This document shows positions 1 to 7,138 of a stretch of DNA of 23,366 bases, one piece after another (the first letter of the stretch is position 1; each line of letters starts with the position of its first letter). Origin of the DNA: CAZLMG01 sp964560765 (lineage in GTDB: Bacteria; Bdellovibrionota_B; Oligoflexia; Oligoflexales; CAZLMG01); assembly GCA_964560765.1 (NCBI GenBank), contig CAZLMG010000054.1, positions 1 to 23,366 on the forward strand, in the 5' to 3' direction. The notes under the pieces were generated by a model. That model was not told where the DNA came from and searched no databases. It saw nothing but the letters and a program-made list of their open reading frames with translations. Position numbers and translations under genes: made by a program.

Positions 1-83
1 AGGAGACGATTTCGCTTGTGAATAAGGACGGGACGATATCGCATGTGAATGTCACCGCGCTGGCCTTAGACGCCTATAAATGA
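1..83 (+). CDS. 3' end of an upstream gene (partial)
   Basis: An open frame runs in from the window edge (first full codon at base 3) and stops at TGA 81-83. The 26 visible residues end in the stretch ISHVNVTALALDAYK. There is no in-frame stop before the end, and the ending looks like the last strands of a folded domain. Only the C-terminus is visible, so no family can be assigned. It is followed at about 100 bp by a lipoprotein gene with its own ribosome binding site. An ATG overlaps the TGA (ATGA), but I do not think that is the real start of the next gene. Confidence 0.55.
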   Translation, partial: ETISLVNKDGTISHVNVTALALDAYK

Positions 84-174
84 GTCTGCCCAACCACCGA
101 AGAGTAAAGCGGAAAGTGGCGATGATTCATGTTTTACTCAAAATCTGCCGATACGGCCCTTTGAACCCCGGATT

Positions 175-179
175 GGGAG
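175..179 (+). promoter_or_regulatory. Ribosome binding site that fixes the lipoprotein start
   Basis: GGGAG lies 8 nt before the ATG at 188. The longer open frame from ATG 80 has no comparable site and would put 36 unlikely residues ahead of the lipoprotein signal. This site therefore favours 188 as the start. Confidence 0.6.
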
Positions 180-187
180 CACGCAGG

Positions 188-811
188 ATGCGTTGTTTTA
201 GAGGACAGGAAGCCCCACAACTTGCCTTTTGGCTCATGCTAGCCCTGGGTCTACTATCCGCATGTAATCTGGCGCGGCCGGGGGTGTCTGACAGCTCAGG
301 CGCCCGCTTGGGTGCCGCCGATCTGACGTCCGTGCGAAGTCTGAGCTGTGATTGTGGCTTATTGTTGCCGGCGGCCGAACGCACGCATTATCCGGAGCTA
401 GGGTCGGAAACGCGCACGCAACTATCATCTTGTAGTTACCTGGCAGACCTTAACTCTCTATCCGCCAGCTCGGGGCTGTTGTCGGTGCGCATCGAACGCA
501 CGGATGACCCCATGGCCCTGCGGCAATCGATGTACGAGCAATCGCGCAGTCTCACTAACGTCATCAAGACCGTCGAGCGCGACTTGGCGGCAGGTGTGAA
601 GCTGTTTGCCGTCAAGGGGCGGGATGCAGAAGGCAGCATGCAGCGCCTATCCACCATCGTCATCGAGCATCGCGGCATCCGCATCACCACCCGCGAAGTC
701 GAGGGCGAACTCGCTGATGGTGAGCCATCCTGGTTTGCCGCTACCATCCCGGAATTTCACCGAACTCTTTGGATAAATTACAGCGGCGCCTGCGACCTCG
801 CCGCCGAATAG
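188..811 (+). CDS. Predicted lipoprotein of unknown function
   Basis: I do not recognise the family. Read from ATG 188 the protein has 207 residues. It begins with a lipoprotein signal: a short n-region with two Arg, a hydrophobic core around residues 12-22, and the lipobox LSAC with the lipid-carrying Cys at residue 26. The mature protein has further Cys residues near its start (SCDCG) and near its C-terminus (GACDLAAE), so disulphides are possible in the periplasm. The middle part is a mixed alpha/beta sequence of about 180 residues with no catalytic motif that I can see. The frame is open upstream to ATG 80, which overlaps the stop of the preceding gene, but that longer start would bury the signal peptide. 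It probably sits in the cell envelope facing the periplasm. Confidence 0.7.
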   Translation: MRCFRGQEAPQLAFWLMLALGLLSACNLARPGVSDSSGARLGAADLTSVRSLSCDCGLLLPAAERTHYPELGSETRTQLSSCSYLADLNSLSASSGLLSVRIERTDDPMALRQSMYEQSRSLTNVIKTVERDLAAGVKLFAVKGRDAEGSMQRLSTIVIEHRGIRITTREVEGELADGEPSWFAATIPEFHRTLWINYSGACDLAAE

Positions 812-844
812 CCCCCTAGCCAAATTGCCGCAGTAAACGCCCGC

Positions 845-874
845 TTGCATGCTATGATCACCCTCGGTTATAGA
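845..874 (+). promoter_or_regulatory. Possible sigma-70-type promoter before the M28 peptidase
   Basis: TTGCAT at 845-850 and TATAGA at 869-874 are 18 bp apart, in the 98-bp gap before the peptidase gene. Both boxes are weak matches to the consensus (3/6 and 4/6). This is a suggestion from position only. Confidence 0.25.
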
Positions 875-909
875 AGCCTGGAGATGATTCCAGAAACCGG
901 GAGGAATGG

Positions 910-2214
910 ATGCGTAAGGCAAAGCAAGGTTTGGCGGGTTTGGCGCTGATGGCACTGGCGGTCATGAGTGGCGGTAATTCCGAGCCCATGACGTCTCGAT
1001 CGTCGGCGCGGACCATGTACGTATCCGAAGTTGCCAAAGGTGCCGTCAACCAATTCTTTCTGCGCATGGCCACCCCAACGTCGCAAATCGTGGTGACCGA
1101 CGCATCGGTGCCGAGCGCAATCTGGTCGCATGAAGTCAAACTCGCAGCTCACGAGCATCTAATTTTGCTCGAGGCCGATCCGGATCAGCCCGAGGCCCGC
1201 GCCTTTGGCGAGATCGCTCGGCGCGATGACGTGATCATCGCCGTTTGGCCCGATTGGGTGGACGCAGATCACGGGCACGATCTTTATAACGTGCGCATGC
1301 ACGCCAATCGCGTTCCCTCGACACTCACCTCCCTGCCTCGCCGCATGGGAGTGCATGCTAGGTCGGGAATGCGCTTGCAAAGACAAAGCAAGCCGCGCGG
1401 AATCGCTATCGACCAGGAGTTTCTGCGGCAAAAGGTTGCCCAGTTTTCTGGCGCCGAGTCGTTTGAAGTCGAAGGCAAAACTGTCACCATCCGCGAGCGT
1501 GGCAGCAAAGGCGGCAAGGATCTGGCGCGTACCTTTTTGCGGCAAGAGCTTACAGCCTTAGGCTACGAAGTTAGCGAGCACGTTTATAGTGGCGGGACAA
1601 ACTTCATCGCTCGCCGCGCGGCCGCAGATTCTGCACAGTTTGCCATAGTTTCGGCGCATCTGGACTCGGTGAATAACGCGGGTGCCGACGACGATGGCAC
1701 CGGCATGATTACCGTGCTCGGCATCGCTAAAGCCTTGAAAGACATGCCACTGAAAGTGGGTGTTGAAATCGTTGGCTTCGATCAAGAAGAATTGGGACTA
1801 CTCGGGTCAAAGGCCTATGCCGCACACCTCTCCCAGACGAATCGTCTGAACGACCTCATTGGGGTCTTCAATGTGGAGATGACGGGCTTTGATGGCGATA
1901 AAGACGGGGCTTTGCACATCATTGATTGTAACGAGAACACCTCAGCGGAACTCACGGCCCGCGTCGAGGCGGTGCTGACCGCGACGGAAATGGATCTGAA
2001 GAAAGTGGATGCGTGTACCAACCGCAGCGATCACGCCTCGTTCTGGCGCTATGATCGGCCGGCGATCGTTGTGTCGCAGAACTTTTTTGGCGGTGACAGC
2101 AACCCTTGTTATCACGCCAGCTGCGACACGATCGCGAAGTTGGATTTTGGCTACATGACCCGCATCACCACTGTCCTTGCGGAAGCGGTGGCGAGTGCGG
2201 TCGTTGCGCGTTAG
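910..2214 (+). CDS. Secreted M28-family zinc metallopeptidase (aminopeptidase-like)
   Basis: The 434-residue protein starts with a Sec-type signal peptide (KAK n-region, then a hydrophobic core to about residue 20). Next come about 150 residues that probably act as a propeptide or accessory domain. The C-terminal half carries the M28 di-zinc site: HLD with His250, GADDDGTG with the likely bridging Asp261, catalytic Glu293-Glu294 in DQEELG, NVEMTG with Glu323 where many members have Asp, and SDH with His375. A Cys pair (about 400 and 405) flanks a YH near the end. M28 enzymes remove N-terminal residues from peptides and act outside the cytoplasm. GGGAGG at 899-904 is 5 nt before the ATG at 910; another ATG at 906 is out of frame. 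The stop codon overlaps that of the convergent M64 peptidase. Family assignment is firm; substrate and exact specificity are not known. Confidence 0.9.
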   Translation: MRKAKQGLAGLALMALAVMSGGNSEPMTSRSSARTMYVSEVAKGAVNQFFLRMATPTSQIVVTDASVPSAIWSHEVKLAAHEHLILLEADPDQPEARAFGEIARRDDVIIAVWPDWVDADHGHDLYNVRMHANRVPSTLTSLPRRMGVHARSGMRLQRQSKPRGIAIDQEFLRQKVAQFSGAESFEVEGKTVTIRERGSKGGKDLARTFLRQELTALGYEVSEHVYSGGTNFIARRAAADSAQFAIVSAHLDSVNNAGADDDGTGMITVLGIAKALKDMPLKVGVEIVGFDQEELGLLGSKAYAAHLSQTNRLNDLIGVFNVEMTGFDGDKDGALHIIDCNENTSAELTARVEAVLTATEMDLKKVDACTNRSDHASFWRYDRPAIVVSQNFFGGDSNPCYHASCDTIAKLDFGYMTRITTVLAEAVASAVVAR

Positions 2215-3902
2215 ATCTTAATCGTCTTACTGCCCTTCAGCAGATTGCGGGGGTCCTTGCGCACTTCACTGGTGACGAATTCCACGTCCACCACCCAAGT
2301 GCCCTGGGCCTCTTGTCCATCCATCTCCCAAGTCAACCTGCCAGCAAGTTCAGCTCGCTCTTTGCCGTTATGCGTCCAGCGGACTTTCAGACCTTCGGTG
2401 CTGCTGACGGGTTCTTCGCGCAATTGGGCCAGCGGCGGAATAACCACATTCACCGAGGTCTTGCCCAGATTGTTTTGCACGGCGACTTGGTCGATGACCG
2501 AGATGCGGGCAAAGAACTGCAGCCAGTTATTCTCCTGGCAGACACTGCAGAACTCGAGCGAGGTCATATCGCGCATTAGGCACGTCTTGTCAGTCGGACG
2601 ATAGCCAGCCACCGTGTTGCTCTTGGAAAATACAGGATAGGCGCTCACGTGATGGCGATCAAACACGTAATCGGGACCGTACTCGAAAACCGCGATATTC
2701 GAGAACCAGGGCTCGCCTGTCGTTTGGCCTTTGGAAAACTCTAGGCGGTGCGTACCAGCAGAAAAACCACCTTCGTGGCCCATGATTGTTTGGAATGAGC
2801 GGTCAAGCGTGCCGGGCGAAGTGAAGGGTAGGCGTTCGCCGTCTAGCTTGATGACCAGCGCTTCGTCGTTATCCACTCCCGAGGCGCTGTAGGTAATCTC
2901 ATAATGACTGTGTTTGCCCGAGCTGCGCCACTCGGCAACGAATGGGCCGCCGTTGAGGTTTTTCCACGGCCAGTCGATAAAGCGCGAGACGGCGTCTTGC
3001 GCCTTCGGCTTGTCATTTAACCAATGAGCCCATGATGGCGAAGTGGCTGACGACGTGTTATTGGCGCCGAAGTAGCCGCCGCCATCGTACTCTTCACCGA
3101 CGCGGCCGAAGTTGTGACCGAGTTCGTGCCGCAAAACCACCGTGCCGCTGCTCTCGGACGATGTCGAGATGGCGAACTCTCCCCCCAGGCCGCCGTAGTT
3201 GGGATCGTTGGCGATGACGATGGGGTAATCGCAATCGGGTGCTTGGTCACAGGAATCGCGCAGGGCGCTGGTGTTTCCGGGAAAGATGGCGCGCAGAGTG
3301 TTCCCCTCGCGATAAAGCTTATAGGCCGTGTTTTTCGGTGTGCTGTTCTTGCCGATACCGGACTCTTGCGACGGACGAAACACCGCATGCACGTTAAACA
3401 GGGGCAAGTACGACGCAAAGGTATGGCCGACAAACATATCGTTGGTCAGGCGCTGCATATCAGCAAAAAACTTGTCGCGCTCGGCGGCCGTGTAGCCATC
3501 GCCCATGAACACCAGGTCGATGCGGTTGGCCGAGGGACCATTGTTCACCAAGGTGATCACTTCGTCGGCAAATTTTTCGCCATCAGCTTCTGGAATATCT
3601 TTCGCGCCACGGGCCTTGAGCCAGGCGTCCGCATCGATCGCAGCTGGCAACAGCCATTCCTGAATCTCACCGCCACGGGATTCGCCGTGCTCGACGATGA
3701 ATTGCGGGTACTTGTGCATGAGTACCGCATGGTCTTTCGCCGCGTCGTGTGGCAGCTCCCGCACTTCCAAAATCATGGGGACAGCGTCCTGCCCCTCTTG
3801 CAACAGGCGCACCAACTTGCTTTCAGCAAAAGCGACGCTCGAGAGGCTAATGCTGCACACTAGCAAAGAGCACGTCCGCATCGAGTGCCAAACACATACC
3901 AT
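2211..3902 (-). CDS. Secreted M64-family (IgA peptidase type) zinc metallopeptidase
   Basis: A 563-residue exported protein. Its signal peptide ends in VAFA|ES near residue 26. An N-terminal beta-rich domain follows (about 30-120), then the M64 catalytic domain. That domain opens with the family hallmark IDLVFMGDGYTAAER (about 128-142) and carries the zinc-binding helix HELGH (His259, Glu260, His263) followed by GEEYDGG, which supplies the third ligand region. A Cys-rich segment near 441-455 (CLMRD...FCSVC) is also typical of the family. About 100 residues beyond it resemble a beta-sandwich. M64 was founded on a Clostridium ramosum IgA-cleaving enzyme, but environmental members probably have other protein targets. 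CCTCCT at 3909-3914 (AGGAGG on the coding strand) is 6 nt from the ATG and fixes the start. The gene diverges from the glycosyltransferase and converges with the M28 peptidase. Confidence 0.9.
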   Translation of the reverse strand: MVCVWHSMRTCSLLVCSISLSSVAFAESKLVRLLQEGQDAVPMILEVRELPHDAAKDHAVLMHKYPQFIVEHGESRGGEIQEWLLPAAIDADAWLKARGAKDIPEADGEKFADEVITLVNNGPSANRIDLVFMGDGYTAAERDKFFADMQRLTNDMFVGHTFASYLPLFNVHAVFRPSQESGIGKNSTPKNTAYKLYREGNTLRAIFPGNTSALRDSCDQAPDCDYPIVIANDPNYGGLGGEFAISTSSESSGTVVLRHELGHNFGRVGEEYDGGGYFGANNTSSATSPSWAHWLNDKPKAQDAVSRFIDWPWKNLNGGPFVAEWRSSGKHSHYEITYSASGVDNDEALVIKLDGERLPFTSPGTLDRSFQTIMGHEGGFSAGTHRLEFSKGQTTGEPWFSNIAVFEYGPDYVFDRHHVSAYPVFSKSNTVAGYRPTDKTCLMRDMTSLEFCSVCQENNWLQFFARISVIDQVAVQNNLGKTSVNVVIPPLAQLREEPVSSTEGLKVRWTHNGKERAELAGRLTWEMDGQEAQGTWVVDVEFVTSEVRKDPRNLLKGSKTIKI

Positions 3903-3908
3903 TTCCTA

Positions 3909-3914
3909 CCTCCT
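3909..3914 (-). promoter_or_regulatory. Consensus Shine-Dalgarno of the M64 peptidase gene
   Basis: AGGAGG on the minus strand, 6 nt upstream of the start codon whose first base is 3902. It is a perfect anti-16S match and suggests strong translation of the secreted peptidase. Confidence 0.7.
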
Positions 3915-4049
3915 GGTTTTTTTTGAAACTGTAGGGCTTTTGTCCATCATGATAGGGCGTTTCAGATGGGGATGCCAGCTGAAATCGTCAACCGTAAATC
4001 TTGAATCCTGACATGTTCAAAATAATGTCCAACCTTCCGATACGGAACA

Positions 4050-5561
4050 ATGGACAATACCGGGGTGACAGTAACGATGATGGATTCAGGGCGGCATGAC
4101 GAATGCTCCACGCAACTTGTGATCTATGTGGCTATCGGAGATCGCTGCAGGCGGGAGGTCAGGCGAAGCATTGAGACGCTGCGTCGTTACGGCCAATACT
4201 CCGGAAAAGTACTTATCCTATCTAATGAAATGATGCGGTTTGATGACGGACGCATCGAGGTCATGCTTGTGCCCCTCAAAACGTCAGGCTCCGCCGCATT
4301 TCGGTCAAGATTCGTAAAGACCCAGATGCATCGATTCTCGGAGTTCAGGGACAACATATTTCTTGATACCGATACCGTGGTCCGTAAGCCGATTCAAAGC
4401 TTGTGGAATCTACTATCGGGAGGTGGCGTTTGGATGGCCCTCGATCAAAAGCCACTTATTTTAAGTGACGCGATGGAAGCACTTGAAGTTGTACCGGGCT
4501 GGATATCCTTGCAAGAAATCGACTTTACAAAGCGAACCGTGCCTTCGTGGGTGTGCCATTTCAATTCGGGTCTTATTCTTTGGCGTCAAAGTGAGTATGC
4601 GCGCGATCTGTTCGAGACTTGGCATGCGGAGTGGTTCAAGTTTCAGCGCGCCGATCAAATAGCGCTCATGCGTGCAACATACATAGTCGGCAAGAGGCAC
4701 GGTCAATATCCAGGCGTTTTGCCCGCTCGCATTCACTTCACGTGGCCGGTGCATTTAAGCACGCCGGATAAGGCTGTTGTTTACCATTACTTTGATCAGA
4801 AAGCCTCGCTGGGCAATGGCTTTTGGTGGAGAGGCGCTTTTAGCGGTGCGGTGAGATTGGCTAAGCTTGCGCTGCGGAGGGTTGGCGGTCGCGCGGTAGC
4901 CTTGGCTGGACGGCTTACGAACATTAAGCTTCCCGCGAAGCTATTTGCAGTAGCAGCGGGCAACCAGAAACTGCTCCGTGCTTTTGCTAGGTATTGCGGA
5001 TTGCTAGTTACTGGACACGAGATATCCCTCTTGCTCAGAGAGTTGATTGGGCGAGGCGCCTGCCGCATGCTGGTCTTCGGCGCTGGCAACGACTCGCGTA
5101 TCTGGACAAAACTTAACAAGGGCGGCGAAACAGTCTTTCTCGAAGACAACGAACAGCGGATCAGCGCCATCAAGGGCAAGAATCCAAAATGCCGCATTGA
5201 AAAAGTCTGCTATTGGACGAAAGTGGGCCATTGGCGGCAGGAAATTCAAAGCCCCGATCTCCTGTTGGATCTCCCCTCCGATGTGGCGCAAGGACAGTGG
5301 GATATCATTTATGTCGATGCGCCGACGGGTTTCAACGACGATTGTCCTGGTCGCCTGCAGTCCATATACACGGCTGCGAAGTTGGCGGGTCCCAATACCA
5401 AGATTTTTATCCACGATTGCGACCGGCAAGTTGAAATGGAAGCGATCAAGCAGTTTGTCGGCTTTGATCTGCACAAAGAGACTGCGGGGACGATGTTGTC
5501 CTTTCAGGGCGTGACCAGAGTTCAGCTGGCCGAACCCGCCGCAAGAGATGATGCGGCGTAA
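4050..5561 (+). CDS. GT-A glycosyltransferase fused to a GXM/IRX15 (DUF579)-like O-methyltransferase
   Basis: The 503-residue protein has two parts and no signal peptide, so it is probably cytosolic. Residues about 20-250 look like a GT-A nucleotide-sugar transferase: the metal-binding motif FLDTDTVV (Asp106-x-Asp108), FNSGLILW (171-178), ADQIAL (201-206) and a late VVYHYF. Residues about 320-490 match the glucuronoxylan 4-O-methyltransferase/IRX15 family of plants and its bacterial relatives (DUF579, Polysacc_synt_4). They show LVFGAGNDSRIW (341-352, SAM-binding loop), GGETVFLEDNEQ (358-369), YWTK, WDIIYVDAPTG (417-427) and PGRLQSIYTA then IHDCDRQVE (433-462). I infer an enzyme that adds a sugar and then methylates it, or works on a methylated glycan. 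A basic linker (about 260-310) joins the domains. The start is unsure: no good ribosome binding site precedes 4050; ATG 4077 is an alternative, with GGGGTGA upstream. Confidence 0.75.
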   Translation: MDNTGVTVTMMDSGRHDECSTQLVIYVAIGDRCRREVRRSIETLRRYGQYSGKVLILSNEMMRFDDGRIEVMLVPLKTSGSAAFRSRFVKTQMHRFSEFRDNIFLDTDTVVRKPIQSLWNLLSGGGVWMALDQKPLILSDAMEALEVVPGWISLQEIDFTKRTVPSWVCHFNSGLILWRQSEYARDLFETWHAEWFKFQRADQIALMRATYIVGKRHGQYPGVLPARIHFTWPVHLSTPDKAVVYHYFDQKASLGNGFWWRGAFSGAVRLAKLALRRVGGRAVALAGRLTNIKLPAKLFAVAAGNQKLLRAFARYCGLLVTGHEISLLLRELIGRGACRMLVFGAGNDSRIWTKLNKGGETVFLEDNEQRISAIKGKNPKCRIEKVCYWTKVGHWRQEIQSPDLLLDLPSDVAQGQWDIIYVDAPTGFNDDCPGRLQSIYTAAKLAGPNTKIFIHDCDRQVEMEAIKQFVGFDLHKETAGTMLSFQGVTRVQLAEPAARDDAA

Positions 5562-5645
5562 ATGGAATGCCTTGTTACAACATGCCAAAGATCTTTGACC
5601 TGCCCTAACTCATGATCGGACCATGAAACGTCATCGGCGATGTTT

Positions 5646-5693
5646 AGTTTGGCAAACTCTAAAAACATGGCATTTTTAGAGTTTCAAACTCTA
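5646..5693. repeat. Array of AAACTCTA / TAGAGTTT inverted half-sites
   Basis: In the AT-rich spacer before the AAA_14 ATPase, four related half-sites alternate in direction: AGTTT (5646-5650), AAACTCTA (5654-5661), TAGAGTTT (5677-5684) and AAACTCTA (5686-5693). Together they make a perfect 12-bp inverted repeat (5654-5665 with 5673-5684, 7-nt loop) and an overlapping 8-bp palindrome with a 1-nt centre (5677-5693). This looks like a multi-site operator or a switchable RNA hairpin. No T-run follows either stem as a terminator would need, although the 12-bp stem itself contains five T on its right arm. Confidence 0.65.
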
Positions 5694-5715
5694 GAACTTC
5701 TAAGTGCCTGTAATA

Positions 5716-5727
5716 AAATTCGAATTT
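5716..5727. repeat. 12-bp perfect palindrome
   Basis: AAATTCGAATTT at 5716-5727 is self-complementary. Its right part, TTCGAATTT, recurs at 5780-5788 at the inner edge of the large inverted repeat downstream. It may be part of the same regulatory region; no function can be read from it directly. Confidence 0.45.
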
Positions 5728-5761
5728 ACCTATCTGCAGATTTCTCCTCGACCAGCCGATA

Positions 5762-5822
5762 GCATTATCGTAGTGCTACTTCGAATTTGCATTGCATTTT
5801 CGAAGTAGCACTACGATAATGC
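5762..5822. repeat. Perfect 24-bp inverted repeat before the AAA_14 ATPase
   Basis: The left arm (5762-5785) and right arm (5799-5822) are exact reverse complements over 24 bp, separated by a 13-nt loop (5786-5798). Neither edge extends further. No T-run follows directly, so it is not a standard terminator. A promoter-like sequence has its -35 in the loop and its -10 in the right arm, so a protein bound here, or cruciform formation, would affect transcription of the ATPase gene 32 bp downstream. A small non-autonomous mobile element is the alternative, but I see no target-site duplication. Confidence 0.8.
5792..5820 (+). promoter_or_regulatory. Candidate promoter of the AAA_14 ATPase, inside the inverted repeat
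   Basis: TTGCAT (5792-5797, 3/6 match) and GATAAT (5815-5820, 5/6 match) are spaced by the ideal 17 bp. The expected start of transcription near 5827 leaves a leader of about 27 nt with AAAGG at 5845-5849 before the ATG at 5854. The -10 box falls in the right arm of the 24-bp inverted repeat. Confidence 0.45.
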
Positions 5823-5853
5823 ATTGTAGCTACTTTTTCCTAATAAAGGCAGT

Positions 5854-7023
5854 ATGATAGATCGCATCTACAACATCCCGTCACGGTCATTTTTCCTCTT
5901 TGGGCCGCGCGGAGTTGGCAAAAGCACGTGGATCAAAGGTCGGGGCGGCTACGCTTTGAGTCTTGACCTGCTGCAGCAGCGTACTTTCTTTGAGTTGCAG
6001 CGTGACCCGAGTTTGTTGGAGGCGAAGACAGCCCATCTCAAGGCGGGCGACGTCGTCTTCATCGATGAGATTCAAAAGTTGCCTGAGCTGCTCGATGAAG
6101 TTCATCGGTTGATGGAACATCGAAAGCTAGAATTTATTTTGACGGGATCCAGCGCTCGAAAGCTGAAACGAGCCGGCGCCAATCTCCTTGCGGGGCGAGC
6201 TCACACGTACAGAATGTACCCATTGTCACTCAAAGAGCTGGGACAGCAGTACGAGATCGAGACCTTGCTGCAGACGGGCACGTTACCCATTGTGCTGCGC
6301 GACCCGCGTATGGCCTCTGAGACCCTCATGAGTTATGTGGATACTTATCTACGCGAGGAGATCAAAGAAGAAGCACTAGTGCGTCGTGTGGAAGAATTCA
6401 GTCGATTTCTTGCCATTGCCGGACAATTGAATGCGTCCGTACTGAACTTCGAGAACCTGGCTAGAGACGTCGGAAAAAGCGGAAAAACCGTCCAAAGCTG
6501 GTATGAGATCCTGACGGAGACCTTGCTCGGAAGTTTTGTGCCAGCGTTTCGACCGGGATTCAAAGTACGAGAAGCAGCACATCCCAAGTTCTATTGGTTT
6601 GACGCGGCAGTGGCGCGTGCTGCCCATGGTCTCCAGTGGCAGGATGTGGACGCCTTGGCCAAGGGCTTTGCCTTTGAGTCGATGGTATTGCGCGAGGTGC
6701 AAACGTATCTCGAAGTCAGCAGGCGACCTCTCAAAATTTACTACTATGCAACGCCTGGTGCTGGCGAAATTGATTTTATCGTCGAAACGCGACCCAAGAC
6801 GCTCAATCGCCCTCAAGAGTTTGTCAGCATTGAGGTGAAGTACTCGCCAAAGTGGAAGCGAGACTTCGAAGGTCCCTCCCGCGCCTTACGTGAGGCAAAG
6901 CCAAAGTGTCTAAAGCGCATGTTAGGTGTCTACATGGGGGTGGAGCGCCTCGGCTTTGAAGGATTCGAGGTTTTCCCCGTGCACGAGTTTGTCGAGCACA
7001 TGTATCGCGGGGATCTGTTTTAA
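5854..7023 (+). CDS. AAA_14 ATPase with C-terminal DUF4143 domain
   Basis: A 389-residue soluble protein of typical family length. The N-terminal ATPase domain has Walker A GPRGVGKST (17-25), Walker B VVFIDEIQK (67-75), a sensor region FILTGSSARKLKR (94-106) and the LLAGRA signature (111-116). A helical middle part (about 160-240) leads to DUF4143, with the partial nuclease-fold pattern seen in this family: Glu275, GEIDF with Asp307, and IEVKYS with Glu327 and Lys329. The full PD-(D/E)XK set appears to be present. The biological role of this widespread, patchily distributed family is not established. It stands alone, 290 bp after the fusion glycosyltransferase and behind palindromes, with AAAGG 4 nt before the ATG. 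Its neighbours are unrelated, and the family often varies between related strains, so horizontal acquisition is likely. Confidence 0.85.
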   Translation: MIDRIYNIPSRSFFLFGPRGVGKSTWIKGRGGYALSLDLLQQRTFFELQRDPSLLEAKTAHLKAGDVVFIDEIQKLPELLDEVHRLMEHRKLEFILTGSSARKLKRAGANLLAGRAHTYRMYPLSLKELGQQYEIETLLQTGTLPIVLRDPRMASETLMSYVDTYLREEIKEEALVRRVEEFSRFLAIAGQLNASVLNFENLARDVGKSGKTVQSWYEILTETLLGSFVPAFRPGFKVREAAHPKFYWFDAAVARAAHGLQWQDVDALAKGFAFESMVLREVQTYLEVSRRPLKIYYYATPGAGEIDFIVETRPKTLNRPQEFVSIEVKYSPKWKRDFEGPSRALREAKPKCLKRMLGVYMGVERLGFEGFEVFPVHEFVEHMYRGDLF

Positions 7024-7138
7024 AATTTCGCGATTTGATTGCCCTGCAAAAACCGCCCGTTATCACAGCCATAACCTGATCTTAGCTCATGCTGAACCCT
7101 CGAAATGCCGATACCTCCCTCAGGCACGAGGAGGGCAC

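Noticed and set aside
80..187. Upstream extension of the lipoprotein gene to ATG 80 (ATGA overlap with the previous stop)
   Set aside because: The signal and lipobox fit a start at 188, which has GGGAG at proper spacing; the extension would bury the signal peptide.
3114..3863. 249-residue open frame on the plus strand opposite the M64 peptidase gene
   Set aside because: It is fully antisense to a gene with a signal peptide, catalytic motifs and consensus ribosome binding site. Its translation shows no domain, and it arises from codon bias of the minus-strand gene.
5004..5588. 194-residue minus-strand open frame opposite the GXM-like domain
   Set aside because: The plus strand carries clear family motifs across this stretch; the antisense frame has none.
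5623..5679. 18-codon reading frame in the palindromic spacer
   Set aside because: No ribosome binding site, runs into the inverted repeat, and is short enough to be chance.
6926..7138. Extension of the exported barrel protein into the end of the ATPase gene
   Set aside because: It overlaps the ATPase coding region in another frame and would hide a clear signal peptide that begins at ATG 7139.
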